DNA of 64,000 nt from Desulforapulum sp034007745 (GTDB taxonomy: Bacteria; Desulfobacterota; Desulfobacteria; Desulfobacterales; Desulfobacteraceae), in the NCBI GenBank assembly GCA_034007745.1, contig JAVEQI010000008.1, forward strand, positions 31,781-95,780, given 5' to 3'. Positions 50,839 to 60,756 of this stretch are shown one piece after another. Within the stretch, counting starts at the first letter, position 1. Every line of letters begins with the position of its first letter. Both the position numbers and the translations under genes were made by a program. The notes under the pieces were generated by a model. The model was not told the DNA's origin. It saw only the letters and a program-made list of their open reading frames with translations, and did not search any database.

Positions 50839-53800
50839 ATGAAAACCATTCGCAGTGCATGCAAACTACAACCCAAGGCCCTTGAAATAAGTGTTGGTGA
50901 TCAGATCGAACAGCTGGATCAGATTATTCATGACACCGATGGTCAGGAGTACTTTAAGAAAACGTTTATTACAGATGGAATGAAGACCCTTCTTTCTAAA
51001 GGTATGGCACGCCTTGCGGGAAAATCAAACGATTCAGTGTTCCATCTCAAACAGGCCATGGGTGGTGGTAAGACACACTTGATGGTTGGATTTGGACTCC
51101 TGGCAAAAGAGCCGTCACTCCGAGAGACACAAATAGGCTCAATGGCATATCAGTCAGATTTTGATTCGGCAAAGATAGCTGCTTTTAACGGACGGAACAA
51201 TCCCCATACTTACTTCTGGGGAGAAATTGCCCGTCAGTTGGGCAAAGAGGGAATCTTCAGGGAATATTGGGAGTCCGGTGCAAAGGCTCCGGATGAACAA
51301 TCCTGGGTCGATCTGTTCGATGGTGAAGAGCCCGTTCTGATCCTCCTGGATGAGATGCCTCCATATTTCCATTATTACAACACCCAGGCTTTAGGACATG
51401 GAACTATTGCCGACGTCGTCACCAGGGCGTTTTCCAATATGTTGACAGCAGCTCAGAAAAAGAAAAATGTCTGCATTGTAGTGTCGGATCTTGCGGCCGC
51501 CTATGATACCGGCGGAAAGTTAATTCAACGTGCCCTTGATGATGCTGCCCAGGAGCTGGGACGGGGTGAAGTTTCCATTACTCCTGTTAATCTGGAATCC
51601 AATGAAATCTATGAGATCCTTCGTAAACGTCTCTTTCTTTCGTTGCCGGATAAGGGCGAAATAGCAGAAATTGCCTCGGTATATGCGTCAAGGCTGGCAG
51701 AAGCGGCAAAGGCTAAAACGGTTGAGAGAAGCGCCGAAGCTCTGGCCAACGACATCGAATCAACCTATCCCTTCCATCCGAGCTTCAAGAGTATTGTGGC
51801 CCTGTTCAAGGAAAACGAAAAGTTCAAGCAGACCCGGGGGCTGATGGAGCTGGTTTCTCGTCTTCTAAAATCCGTGTGGGCGAGCAGTGATGACGTGTAT
51901 CTTATTGGTGCCCAGCATTTTGATCTTTCCATCCACGATGTTCGTGAGAAGCTGGCCGAAATTTCTGAAATGCGGGATGTAATCGCAAGGGACCTCTGGG
52001 ATTCCACTGACAGCGCCCATGCCCAGGTCATAGATATTAACAGCGGGAGTCATTATGCAAAACAGGTTGGCACTCTTTTACTCACGGCCAGCCTTTCAAC
52101 TGCCGTAAATTCCGTAAGAGGGCTTACAGAGGGTGAAATTCTCGAATGCCTGATCGACCCTAATCGCCAGGCGAGCGATTATAGGACAGCATTAAATGAG
52201 CTGCAAAAATCAGCGTGGTATCTCCATCAGACCCAGGAGGGTCGTATCTATTTCAGCCATCAGGAAAATCTAACCAAAAAACTTCAGGGCTATGCGGATA
52301 AAGCCCCTCAAAACAAGGTGGATGAACTGATACGCCATCGCCTTGAAGAGATGTATAAGCCCACAACCAGAGAGGCGTATGAAAAGGTGCTGCCCCTGCC
52401 TGAAATGGATGATGCAGAGGCCGTTCTTAAAACAGGACGGGCACTTTTGATTATAAGTCCGGATGGAAAAACCCCTCCGGGCGTTGTTGTCAATTTTTTC
52501 AAGGGCCTGGTGAACAAGAATAATGTACTGATCTTGACAGGCGACAAATCATCCATTGCCAGCATCGAAAGGGCTGCCCGTCATTTTTATGCGGTAATTA
52601 AAGCGGACAATGAAATTTCTGATTCACACCCCCAGCGAAAAGAGCTGGATGAAAAGAAGGCCCAATATGGGCAGGATTTTCAAACCACCGTTCTTTCCGT
52701 ATTTGACAAACTCCTCTTCCCGGGTAACAGCAAAGGAGAGGATGTTCTTCGACCAAAGGCGCTGGATAGTACCTATCCATCCAATGAACCCTACAATGGT
52801 GAACGCCAGGTTGTAAAAACACTGACCTCTGATCCCATAAAACTCTATACACAGATAACTCAAAACTTTGACGCCCTACGTGCAAGGGCTGAATCCTTGC
52901 TTTTCGGGTCCCAGGATGAGGTACGCAAGACTGACCTGCTGGACAAGATGAAGCAGAAGACTCAAATGCCGTGGCTTCCAAGCCGCGGCTTTGATCAGCT
53001 ATCCATAGAAGCCTACCAGCGCGGCATCTGGGAAGATCTGGGAAATGGCTACATAACGAAAAAACCAAAGGCTAAAACAACAGAGGTCATTATCGGTGAA
53101 GAGTCATCCCCGGATGACTCAGGTACGGTTATTTTGAGAATTGATGCTGCCAATGCAGGCAATACTCCTCGAATCCATTATGAGGAAGACGGTGATGTTT
53201 CTGAAAAAAGCCAGGTACTCAGAGATAAAACCCTCGCAACTAAGGCGCTTCGTGTTCAGTTCCTTGCCATAGATCCCACGGGAAAAAATTTGATTGGATC
53301 TCCAAAAACATGGAAGAACAGATTGACGCTGCGCAATAGATTTGACGAAGTCTCCCGAACTGTAGAGCTGTTTGTAGCCCCAAAAGGGGCTATTAAATAT
53401 ACCCTGGACGGTTCAGAAGCTAGAAACGGAACAGACTATACGGGTCCCGTCCAATTGGGAGACGAAGAAACCATAGTTTATGTCTTTGCCGAGTGTGATG
53501 GCCTTGAGGAAAGGCGGAACTTTACCTTTCCCAAATCCGGTTCCAATGAAGTCCCCATTGTTAAAGAAACACCTGCCATCTGGTTCAGCTCGTCTCCCAA
53601 ACGCCTTGACAGCTCCTCGAAAACCTATGAGGGGCTGAAGATAGCCAAAGAAAAAAATATCGAATTTGAACAGGTAATGCTGATGGTGGGGTCTGCACCA
53701 AAGGTCATCCATCTAACCCTTGGTGAAATGAGGATCAGTGCTGAGTTCATTGAAACCGAACTTGCACATCTTCAAACCCTCCTCAGCCCGGATGCACCCC

Positions 53801-53907
53801 TGATTATGACATTTAAAAAAGTCTATACGCCTACGGGTTACGATCTGGAGGAATTTGCAAAACAGCTCGGTATCGAGATAGGCAACGGTGAGGTAGAGCA
53901 GAATTGA
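50839..53907 (+). CDS. DUF499 ATPase, anti-phage associated
   Basis: A 1022-residue protein. The N-terminus (SVGDQIEQLDQIIHDTDGQE) and Walker A AMGGGKTHLMVG (Lys78) are typical of DUF499; Walker B is VLILLDEMPPYF (about 165-176). The middle is helical, AAA+-like. Residues about 850-880 (YTLDGSEARNGTDYTGPV) look like a chitobiase/beta-hexosaminidase C-terminal type beta domain. DUF499 proteins travel with DUF1156 methylases in predicted phage defence modules. First gene of the seven-gene operon; AGGAG stands before ATG 50839. It overlaps the next gene by four bases. Confidence 0.9.
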   Translation: MKTIRSACKLQPKALEISVGDQIEQLDQIIHDTDGQEYFKKTFITDGMKTLLSKGMARLAGKSNDSVFHLKQAMGGGKTHLMVGFGLLAKEPSLRETQIGSMAYQSDFDSAKIAAFNGRNNPHTYFWGEIARQLGKEGIFREYWESGAKAPDEQSWVDLFDGEEPVLILLDEMPPYFHYYNTQALGHGTIADVVTRAFSNMLTAAQKKKNVCIVVSDLAAAYDTGGKLIQRALDDAAQELGRGEVSITPVNLESNEIYEILRKRLFLSLPDKGEIAEIASVYASRLAEAAKAKTVERSAEALANDIESTYPFHPSFKSIVALFKENEKFKQTRGLMELVSRLLKSVWASSDDVYLIGAQHFDLSIHDVREKLAEISEMRDVIARDLWDSTDSAHAQVIDINSGSHYAKQVGTLLLTASLSTAVNSVRGLTEGEILECLIDPNRQASDYRTALNELQKSAWYLHQTQEGRIYFSHQENLTKKLQGYADKAPQNKVDELIRHRLEEMYKPTTREAYEKVLPLPEMDDAEAVLKTGRALLIISPDGKTPPGVVVNFFKGLVNKNNVLILTGDKSSIASIERAARHFYAVIKADNEISDSHPQRKELDEKKAQYGQDFQTTVLSVFDKLLFPGNSKGEDVLRPKALDSTYPSNEPYNGERQVVKTLTSDPIKLYTQITQNFDALRARAESLLFGSQDEVRKTDLLDKMKQKTQMPWLPSRGFDQLSIEAYQRGIWEDLGNGYITKKPKAKTTEVIIGEESSPDDSGTVILRIDAANAGNTPRIHYEEDGDVSEKSQVLRDKTLATKALRVQFLAIDPTGKNLIGSPKTWKNRLTLRNRFDEVSRTVELFVAPKGAIKYTLDGSEARNGTDYTGPVQLGDEETIVYVFAECDGLEERRNFTFPKSGSNEVPIVKETPAIWFSSSPKRLDSSSKTYEGLKIAKEKNIEFEQVMLMVGSAPKVIHLTLGEMRISAEFIETELAHLQTLLSPDAPLIMTFKKVYTPTGYDLEEFAKQLGIEIGNGEVEQN

Positions 53908-54488
53908 GTAAAACCATAGATTTTGGAGCTCCATGTGAGTTTGGGATGCACCATTTCTACGTGGAAATTCCGGTTGCGCCCCGGGATGCGGTCTTGATTT
54001 ATGAAGATTTCGGCTTTGACGGTGATGAAGCTCGCCGTGAAACCGTTGAGTGCAGACTGGTTCTGGCCCGGGAGCTTTGGACAAAAATCCGGGATGATGC
54101 CCGCCGGGATTTTAATGCCCGCTTGAAAACGAAGAAACAGAGCACCGGGAGTTGGAAAACAGGAAGGGTAAAGTTAGACCGATTCCTGGGCCGGGAACTT
54201 TGCGTCCTTGGCTGGGCCGCCGAACATGCTTCACCATCCGAATGTCTTGTGATCTGTCAAAAATGGATGGCTCTCCGCCCGGAGGAACGATGGTGGCTTT
54301 ACAGTAAAACCTCCTCAGAGGCAGGCCGTGACGATCAGACCCAAAGGGGCTGGCGCAAAGCACTCTACTGTGCCCTGTCCGACGGGACCAGCGTCAGGCT
54401 GGAACCCAAAAAAAAGCCAAAAACAAAGAAACCAGAACAACTAGAGACTCCGTCTCTTTTTGATTTTATTGAAAAGGGAGACATCTAA
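53904..54488 (+). CDS. DUF3780 protein, anti-phage associated
   Basis: A 194-residue soluble protein starting MSKTIDFGAPCEFGMHHFYV, with VLGWAAEHASPSECLVICQKW in the middle and ERWWLYSKTSSEAGR. These fit DUF3780, a small family found between DUF499 and DUF1156 genes in defence modules; its biochemical role is unknown. The start is TTG 53904, which overlaps the DUF499 stop (TTGA). The C-terminus is Lys/Pro-rich and ends SLFDFIEKGDI. The next gene starts on the last base of its stop codon. Confidence 0.85.
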   Translation: MSKTIDFGAPCEFGMHHFYVEIPVAPRDAVLIYEDFGFDGDEARRETVECRLVLARELWTKIRDDARRDFNARLKTKKQSTGSWKTGRVKLDRFLGRELCVLGWAAEHASPSECLVICQKWMALRPEERWWLYSKTSSEAGRDDQTQRGWRKALYCALSDGTSVRLEPKKKPKTKKPEQLETPSLFDFIEKGDI

Positions 54489-57400
54489 TGGCTCTGGAAC
54501 CATTTGAATGGAAAGATAAACCTGCCTTGATTGAACATCTTTTTCCGGTGCATAAAATTTCTGCTGAGAGTTATAAAGAGCAGATGGCAGTTCATGGAAA
54601 AACTTTGACAGCACTTGGCAGTTATTGGAAAGGACGAAAACCGCTTATTCTGAATAAGGCATGTATATTGGGCACACTGCTTCCTGTCACCGAAGATTTG
54701 CTCAAAGATCTTGAAGTCTTTGAGCTGTTGATGGGAATAGATGGTAGATCCATAGCCATTCGTCATGGACGCATTAAACCGGCCGATGTTGCCCGCCGTT
54801 TAAAAGGGTTGCAAACAAGAGATTGGTTTATTACCAGTGAACCTGTTGATTTGCCAGACCAAACACCCTTTGACATTGAAGATTATCCGGTCGAAGTTAT
54901 ACGCTCGGGTATCAAAAGGATGGTTGTTCCTCGTTTAAGCTGGGCTGATACCGTTTCGGATCAAGAACAATTGAGCATGGAGGCAAGGGCGCTGCCTTTT
55001 TCAAATTACAAGGATAATGTATCCAAGGCTAAACGTCCTGAAGAATTGGGCGATGAAGTACACGCACATATCTGGAAAAGGGTGAACAGACATCTGGGAA
55101 CCGAAGCCAACTCCTTTCCAGAACTCATCGAACAAATGGGAATTGCCCGCTTTGGGCGACGTCCAAAGGTTGCCGATGTATTCTGCGGTTCGGGGCAAAT
55201 CCCCTTTGAAGCTGCTCGATTAGGTTGTGATGTTTATGCATCTGATCTTAATCCAATTGCCTGTATGCTCACCTGGGGTGGGTTTAACATCGTGGGTGCT
55301 TCCAGGGAAAAGGGAGTTGAAATTGATAAGGCTCAGAAAAAACTCGCACAGCAGGTGCAAAAAGAGATTGATGCTCTTAAAATCGAAACCGACGGCAACG
55401 GCTGGCGGGCAAAGGTCTATCTATACTGTGTCGAAGTGATATGTCCGGAGTCCGGCTGGAGAGTGCCGCTTATCCCAAGCCTGATTATCAGCAAAGGGTA
55501 CCAGGTTGTCGCGGACCTGATTCCTATCCTTTCTGAAAAACGTTACGGCATTGAGATTCGCTATGTTGATTTTTACGAAGAGGTCAAGGCTGCTGAAAAA
55601 GGAACGGTTCAAGGTGGTGATCTCGTTCATTCACCGGATGGCATCACCCAACATCGTGTGAATATCAAAACAATTCGTGGTGACTATAAGGACGGCAAGG
55701 AGAATAAGAACCATTTAAGATTGTGGGAAAAAACTGATTTCATACCTCATTCAGATGACATTTTTCAGGAGCGTCTTTATTGCGTCCAATGGATGAAGAG
55801 GAAGCCGAAAGGAAAAAGATTTGATTATGAATTTCGCTCAGTCACAGATGAGGATATAGCTCGAGAGCAAAAGGTTGTTGATTATGTCCGGGAGCACCTT
55901 GAGGATTGGCAGGAAAAGGGCTATATCCCCGATATGATCATTGAAGCTGGAGATAAAACTGACGAGCCTATCAGAACTCGTGGTTGGACCCACTGGCACC
56001 ATTTGTTTAATCCGAGACAGTTGCTTAGACATTCTTATGCAAATAAATACTCTGGTGCTTTTCAGAAACTGTCTTTACAGCAAATATTAAATTCAAATTC
56101 ACGATTGTGTCGATGGAGTAATGCAGATGGCGGTGGAGGAGCAGTAAAGCAAGTTTTTGATAATCAAGCACTTAACACCATGTATAACTATGGTTGCAGA
56201 GGCTCTGATTACTATAATTCTTTATTAATACAAAATTATTCAAAGTATCCATTTAACGGCAACGAAAATTTAACTATCAATTCTCATCCTGCACAGGAAA
56301 TAAATATAGAAAATGACATTTACATCACCGACCCACCCTACGGCGATGCGGTAAAATACGAAGAGATAACCGAATTCTTCATAGCCTGGCTTCGCAAAAA
56401 CCCTCCAAAAGAATTCGCCCACTGGACCTGGGACAGCCGTCGTTCCATAGCCATCAAAGGCGAGGACGAAGGTTTCCGTCAGGGCATGGTGGCTGCCTAC
56501 CGGAAAATGGCTCAAAAGATGCCGGATAACGGCATTCAGGTGCTGATGTTCACCCACCAGAGCGGCAGCATCTGGGCAGATATGGCAAACATCATCTGGG
56601 CGAGCGGCTTGCAGGTTACGGCGGCCTGGTATGTGGTTACAGAAACCGATTCTGCTTTGCGTCAGGGGGCAAATGTCAAGGGAACCATTATTCTGATCCT
56701 CCGAAAGCGCTATAAGGAACTCGAAAGTTTCCGAGATGATCTGGGCTGGGAAATTGAAGAGGCGGTCAAAGAGCAGGTGGAGTCGCTGATTGGACTGGAT
56801 AAAGAGGTTCGCTCTCAAGGTTCAGAAGGGCTCTACACCGATGCCGACCTGCAGATGGCAGGCTATGCCGCTGCCCTGAAAGTCCTTACCGCCTACTCCC
56901 GTATCGACGGCAAGGACATGGTTACTGAAGCTGAGGCTCCCCGGCAAAAAGGCAAAAAGACCTTTGTGGATGATTTGATAGAATTTGCAGTTCAGACAGC
57001 CGTTCAATTCCTTGTCCCTGTGGGTTTTGAAAAGGGCGAATGGCAGAAATTGCAGGCTGTGGAACGGTTCTATCTAAAAATGGCCGAGATGGAACATCAA
57101 GGAATAAGGACTCTTGACAACTACCAGAATTTTGCCAAGGCCTTTAAGGTACGACACTTTGACCAGATGATGAGCGACAGATCAAAGGCCAACAATGCCA
57201 GGCTGAAATTATCCATTGAATTCAAAGGCTCCATGATGTCCGGGGATGCAGAAATTGCTGGAACCCCCCTACGAGCCTTACTCTATGCGCTCTTTGAACT
57301 TGCCAAAGGGATAGAGGTGGATGACGTGCTGCTGCATCTTATGGACAACTTCCCGAACTATCTGCCCAACAAAACTTTAATGGTGAAAATGGCGGACTAC

Positions 57401-57508
57401 CTGGCAGAAAAACGTGAAGGCCTTAAAACCCTAAAAACCTTCAAACCCGACGTGGAGGCAAGCTGCGCACGCATCCTCGCCGAAGCGATCAGAAATCAGA
57501 GGCTCTAA
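54488..57508 (+). CDS. DUF1156 DNA methyltransferase, anti-phage associated
   Basis: A 1006-residue protein. The N-terminal DUF1156 region (ALIEHLFPVHKISAESYKEQ, then LGSYWKGRKPL) precedes the S-adenosylmethionine motif VADVFCGSGQIPFEAARLG (Phe232) and DVYASDLNPIACML; the catalytic motif DPPYGDAVKYEE is at Asp615. An insert of about 350 residues separates the two motifs. DPPY indicates an amino-methyltransferase (N6-adenine or N4-cytosine). It probably marks host DNA so that the helicase/nuclease parts act on foreign DNA. ATG 54488 overlaps the previous stop (TAATG). Confidence 0.9.
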   Translation: MALEPFEWKDKPALIEHLFPVHKISAESYKEQMAVHGKTLTALGSYWKGRKPLILNKACILGTLLPVTEDLLKDLEVFELLMGIDGRSIAIRHGRIKPADVARRLKGLQTRDWFITSEPVDLPDQTPFDIEDYPVEVIRSGIKRMVVPRLSWADTVSDQEQLSMEARALPFSNYKDNVSKAKRPEELGDEVHAHIWKRVNRHLGTEANSFPELIEQMGIARFGRRPKVADVFCGSGQIPFEAARLGCDVYASDLNPIACMLTWGGFNIVGASREKGVEIDKAQKKLAQQVQKEIDALKIETDGNGWRAKVYLYCVEVICPESGWRVPLIPSLIISKGYQVVADLIPILSEKRYGIEIRYVDFYEEVKAAEKGTVQGGDLVHSPDGITQHRVNIKTIRGDYKDGKENKNHLRLWEKTDFIPHSDDIFQERLYCVQWMKRKPKGKRFDYEFRSVTDEDIAREQKVVDYVREHLEDWQEKGYIPDMIIEAGDKTDEPIRTRGWTHWHHLFNPRQLLRHSYANKYSGAFQKLSLQQILNSNSRLCRWSNADGGGGAVKQVFDNQALNTMYNYGCRGSDYYNSLLIQNYSKYPFNGNENLTINSHPAQEINIENDIYITDPPYGDAVKYEEITEFFIAWLRKNPPKEFAHWTWDSRRSIAIKGEDEGFRQGMVAAYRKMAQKMPDNGIQVLMFTHQSGSIWADMANIIWASGLQVTAAWYVVTETDSALRQGANVKGTIILILRKRYKELESFRDDLGWEIEEAVKEQVESLIGLDKEVRSQGSEGLYTDADLQMAGYAAALKVLTAYSRIDGKDMVTEAEAPRQKGKKTFVDDLIEFAVQTAVQFLVPVGFEKGEWQKLQAVERFYLKMAEMEHQGIRTLDNYQNFAKAFKVRHFDQMMSDRSKANNARLKLSIEFKGSMMSGDAEIAGTPLRALLYALFELAKGIEVDDVLLHLMDNFPNYLPNKTLMVKMADYLAEKREGLKTLKTFKPDVEASCARILAEAIRNQRL

Positions 57509-57509
57509 C

Positions 57510-58667
57510 ATGGGTGAATTTAAAGAAAAAGCTCTAAGGGTAATTGCGGATAACGATATTGAGATTGAAAATACTGACACAGCTGCAGAAGAGGTTGACG
57601 GGGAGATAGAGCCCCTTATGCAGGAGCCGTTTAATCCTGCAGAAATTAATATTATTTCCAAACCTGATATCTTGCGGAACATTATTGAACGTCTTAACCA
57701 TGATGAGATCGATATGAATACCGATTTTCAGCGCCATGCTGAGCTTTGGAACAATCAAAAAATGTCCAGGCTGATCGAGTCAATTTTAATACGTTTTCCT
57801 CTTCCAGCATTTTACTTTGATGCCTCAGACGATGATAGGTGGTTGATCGTAGATGGGCTTCAACGCCTGTCTGCTATAAAAAAATTTGTTATTGATCAAA
57901 AACTTCGTCTACATGGACTGGAATACCTCAAAGAGTTCGTCGGAAAGAAATATGATGATCTACCCAGAACTTATAAGCGGCGAATCGATGAATGTGCAGT
58001 CACGCTGTTTTTGATTCAACCAGGGACACCTGAAGCAGTTAAATATTCCATATTCAGGCGCATCAACACCGGTGGCTTAGTGCTGAATGACCAAGAAATC
58101 CGAAATGCCATGGCAAAACCTGCTGTTCGGAAATACCTGGGAGCTTTGGTAGCCGATGACTTCCTGATAAAAACCATAGGTGATCAGAGCAGACGTATGG
58201 TTGATCAGGAGATGGTCCTTCGCTATCTGGCGTTCAGATTTATGAAATACGAGGACAGCAAAAAGAACATTGCATCGTTTTTGGATGGGATGATAGATAA
58301 GTTGGAGAAATCTTCTGAATCGGAGTTGAACGAATATAGTGAATCGTTTCGCCTTGCCATTAGACGTTGCTGGGAGATCTTCAAAGATCGCGCTTTTGAA
58401 AAAAGCGCAGATGGGAACCACGCTGAACGGCGTAGGAAAAACTCAACACTCTTTGAAGTATGGATGAATGCACTCGGTAGAATTTCCAAAGAAGAGATGA
58501 AAACATTGTATGATAATCGAGAACGCTTGATACAAGCACATCTTGATATGATGGCCACGGACAATGATTACTTCCGTTCGATAACCTATTCGACACAGAA
58601 AAAAGACCATTACCGAACCCGCAGGGACAAGGTTCAAAAGCTTATTGAGGAGATTCTCAATGATTAA
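57510..58667 (+). CDS. DUF262 domain protein
   Basis: A 385-residue soluble protein. The DUF262 ParB-like fold is evident: TDFQRHAELWNNQKMSRLIE, FPLPAFYFDASDDDRWLIVDG and DGLQRL (115-120). The C-terminal part is helical (to about 385) without a HNH motif, so it is not a full GmrSD-type nuclease. DUF262 proteins bind nucleotides and act in several defence systems. It starts one base after the methylase stop and overlaps the ATPase gene by eight bases. Confidence 0.88.
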   Translation: MGEFKEKALRVIADNDIEIENTDTAAEEVDGEIEPLMQEPFNPAEINIISKPDILRNIIERLNHDEIDMNTDFQRHAELWNNQKMSRLIESILIRFPLPAFYFDASDDDRWLIVDGLQRLSAIKKFVIDQKLRLHGLEYLKEFVGKKYDDLPRTYKRRIDECAVTLFLIQPGTPEAVKYSIFRRINTGGLVLNDQEIRNAMAKPAVRKYLGALVADDFLIKTIGDQSRRMVDQEMVLRYLAFRFMKYEDSKKNIASFLDGMIDKLEKSSESELNEYSESFRLAIRRCWEIFKDRAFEKSADGNHAERRRKNSTLFEVWMNALGRISKEEMKTLYDNRERLIQAHLDMMATDNDYFRSITYSTQKKDHYRTRRDKVQKLIEEILND

Positions 58668-59769
58668 CTTTATTCGGATACAGAGGTTCAAGTCTCTCAG
58701 CGATGCTCAATTCCCTTTGGCAGCACTTAATTTGTTCAGCGGCCTTAACGGAATGGGGAAATCAACTTTGATTCAGTCCCTGCTTCTTCTGCGGCAATCC
58801 CACGAAAAGAACACTCTGCTTAATAAAGGGCTCCTTCTCAAAGGAGATTATGTCTCTTTGGGAACAGGCAAGGATGTTCTGGCTGAAAATGCTGAAAAAG
58901 AAACAATTGAATTTACTCTGACGTGGACGGGTGAGGAGCCAACCCACTTCACATTTTGTTATGAGAGTAAGTCTGATTTACAGCCTGTAGACTCCGCCAG
59001 CACAAAAAGAGTTGGAAAGATAATTGAAAAGAATCTTTTTACCCGACAGTTCCAGTATCTATCGGCGGATAGAATCAGCCCCAAATCAGCCTATGAAGTT
59101 TCGGATTATTACATCAGGGATCTTAATTCGCTGGGCAACCATGGCGAATACACGGCGCATTACATTGCAGAGTATGGACTGACCCAGCTGTCGGTTGAAG
59201 CTCTGAAACATCCAGATTCTCCTTCACTGTCCCTTTTAGATAATTTGGATAAATGGATGTCAGAGATTTCTCCGGGAATACGAATTCATGCTGAATTACA
59301 GCCTGCCATGAATGTGGCATCGTTAAATTATGCTTTTCAGCAGGGAACTGAGATGACGGCGGATTTTAAACCACAGAACGTAGGATTCGGCTTAACATTT
59401 GTATTGCCGGTTTTGACTGCGATCCTAAGAGCGAATCCCGGTGATTTGATCATCATTGAAAACCCCGAGGCACATCTACACCCTGCGGGACAATCAATTA
59501 TCGGCAGACTTTGTTCAATTGCTGCCAGAAATGGAGTGCAGTTTTTTATAGAGACCCATTCCGACCATTTTTTGAATGGTGTTCGTGTTGCGATCCGTGA
59601 AAAGGTTATTCAGGCCCATGAGGTAAAGGTCTACTATTTAGAACGAAGCGCCACTTCAGCCCATGAATCTCTGGTTGTAAATCCTGAGATTGATGAAAAT
59701 GGTCGTATCGATATTTGGCCCCAAGGTTTTTTCGATGAAGGTGACCGTCTATTGGAGAAACTGCTATGA
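58660..59769 (+). CDS. DUF3696 AAA-family ATPase
   Basis: A 369-residue SMC/OLD-like ATPase: MINFIRIQRFKSLSDAQFPL at the start, Walker A SGLNGMGKSTL (27-37), signature-like GFGLTFVLPVL, Walker B LIIIENPEAHLHPAGQ, and FFIETHSDHFLNGVR, the conserved His-switch. The C-terminus (RIDIWPQGFFDEGDRLLEKL) matches DUF3696. Such ATPases often pair with DUF262 proteins or nucleases in defence islands. ATG 58660 with GAGGAG is used and lies within the previous gene; it overlaps the next gene by four bases. Confidence 0.88.
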   Translation: MINFIRIQRFKSLSDAQFPLAALNLFSGLNGMGKSTLIQSLLLLRQSHEKNTLLNKGLLLKGDYVSLGTGKDVLAENAEKETIEFTLTWTGEEPTHFTFCYESKSDLQPVDSASTKRVGKIIEKNLFTRQFQYLSADRISPKSAYEVSDYYIRDLNSLGNHGEYTAHYIAEYGLTQLSVEALKHPDSPSLSLLDNLDKWMSEISPGIRIHAELQPAMNVASLNYAFQQGTEMTADFKPQNVGFGLTFVLPVLTAILRANPGDLIIIENPEAHLHPAGQSIIGRLCSIAARNGVQFFIETHSDHFLNGVRVAIREKVIQAHEVKVYYLERSATSAHESLVVNPEIDENGRIDIWPQGFFDEGDRLLEKLL

Positions 59770-60746
59770 CGGATTGTCTGGTCTTCAATCATCATTCTTT
59801 GCCGTTTGAACATCGCAATGCTGCAGAAGAGGCTGTCCCAGGCTTCCTGAAAATCTGTATTGAAGCTAAAAATACGGGGCTGAAAACCGTTCTTGTCGAT
59901 CAAACGATAGACGCATCATGGTTTAGGCTGGAATTGGCACCGGGGTATTTTTGGAAAAACTGGCACGATCAACACCAAAATGGAGAAACCCGGGATTTGA
60001 TACGGGCATTTCGTTCGATTGCCACTCAATCCCCGTTCTTTAATTCAGACGATATTATGGAAGGTGCTGACCTGTACGAGGTTATGTTTGATGGTTGTAA
60101 GGATTATGGTGCGCTTTGCGCTGCCGCATGGCATGGCTCCCCTTTGACCAGTTTTGAAACAAGACCACCGTGGAATGATTCTCCGTTACAGGTAAACATC
60201 ACCCGGATGAATCCGGAAACCACAAAAATTGAAAATCAAAATGCAGAGATTCAAAACTTTTACAGTTATTCTGTGTTCAGCCAACATTTACCAGAACTGC
60301 TTGAACAGCGAAACGTCTCCATTTCTTCAGGGAAAGAAATTGTTAATCGATTTGAAGACCTTTATCCGGGTGTGTTCCTTTGTGGCAAAGCAACACAGCA
60401 ATTAAATAATTGGTCAGCATCAATTTCGATTTTAAACCAGGTCAAACGGTCGCTTCTGGCAATAAGTCAGTTCGCACAAAAATGGCAAACTCAAGGATTT
60501 GTCACCTACAGCCTATATTTTTTAAGGGAGTGTGGTCTGGCGTTTCAGGTTAGCGGAGAATCGAAAACTGTAGGAAACAATTCTGCATTGCGAAGAGAGC
60601 GAGAGTTCTGGTTACCAAGTGGACGGAAAGAATATTTTGAACAGCACGTTAAAATGTCTGCCGGATATCGGCTCCACTTCTATCCTGATAATGAAAAACG
60701 CCAAATATATGTCGGTTATATCGGACCGCATTTAAGATTAAAATGA
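59766..60746 (+). CDS. unrecognised protein of the defence operon
   Basis: A 326-residue soluble protein, starting at ATG 59766 inside the DUF3696 stop (ATGA). The N-terminal 150 residues (NHHSLPFEHRNAAEEAVPGF, then VLVDQTIDASWFRLELAPGYFW) contain scattered acidic and His residues. The C-terminus reads YRLHFYPDNEKRQIYVGYIG, a probable beta hairpin. I see no known nuclease motif. Its fixed place, coupled to the ATPase, suggests that it is the effector or a partner of the DUF262-DUF3696 pair. Confidence 0.82.
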   Translation: MTDCLVFNHHSLPFEHRNAAEEAVPGFLKICIEAKNTGLKTVLVDQTIDASWFRLELAPGYFWKNWHDQHQNGETRDLIRAFRSIATQSPFFNSDDIMEGADLYEVMFDGCKDYGALCAAAWHGSPLTSFETRPPWNDSPLQVNITRMNPETTKIENQNAEIQNFYSYSVFSQHLPELLEQRNVSISSGKEIVNRFEDLYPGVFLCGKATQQLNNWSASISILNQVKRSLLAISQFAQKWQTQGFVTYSLYFLRECGLAFQVSGESKTVGNNSALRREREFWLPSGRKEYFEQHVKMSAGYRLHFYPDNEKRQIYVGYIGPHLRLK

Positions 60747-60756
60747 GGTGCCCGAA

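Noticed and set aside
57510..58667. DUF262 gene as a GmrSD-type type IV restriction enzyme
   Set aside because: The DUF1524 HNH nuclease part is missing; the C-terminal half is helical without catalytic His-Asn residues.
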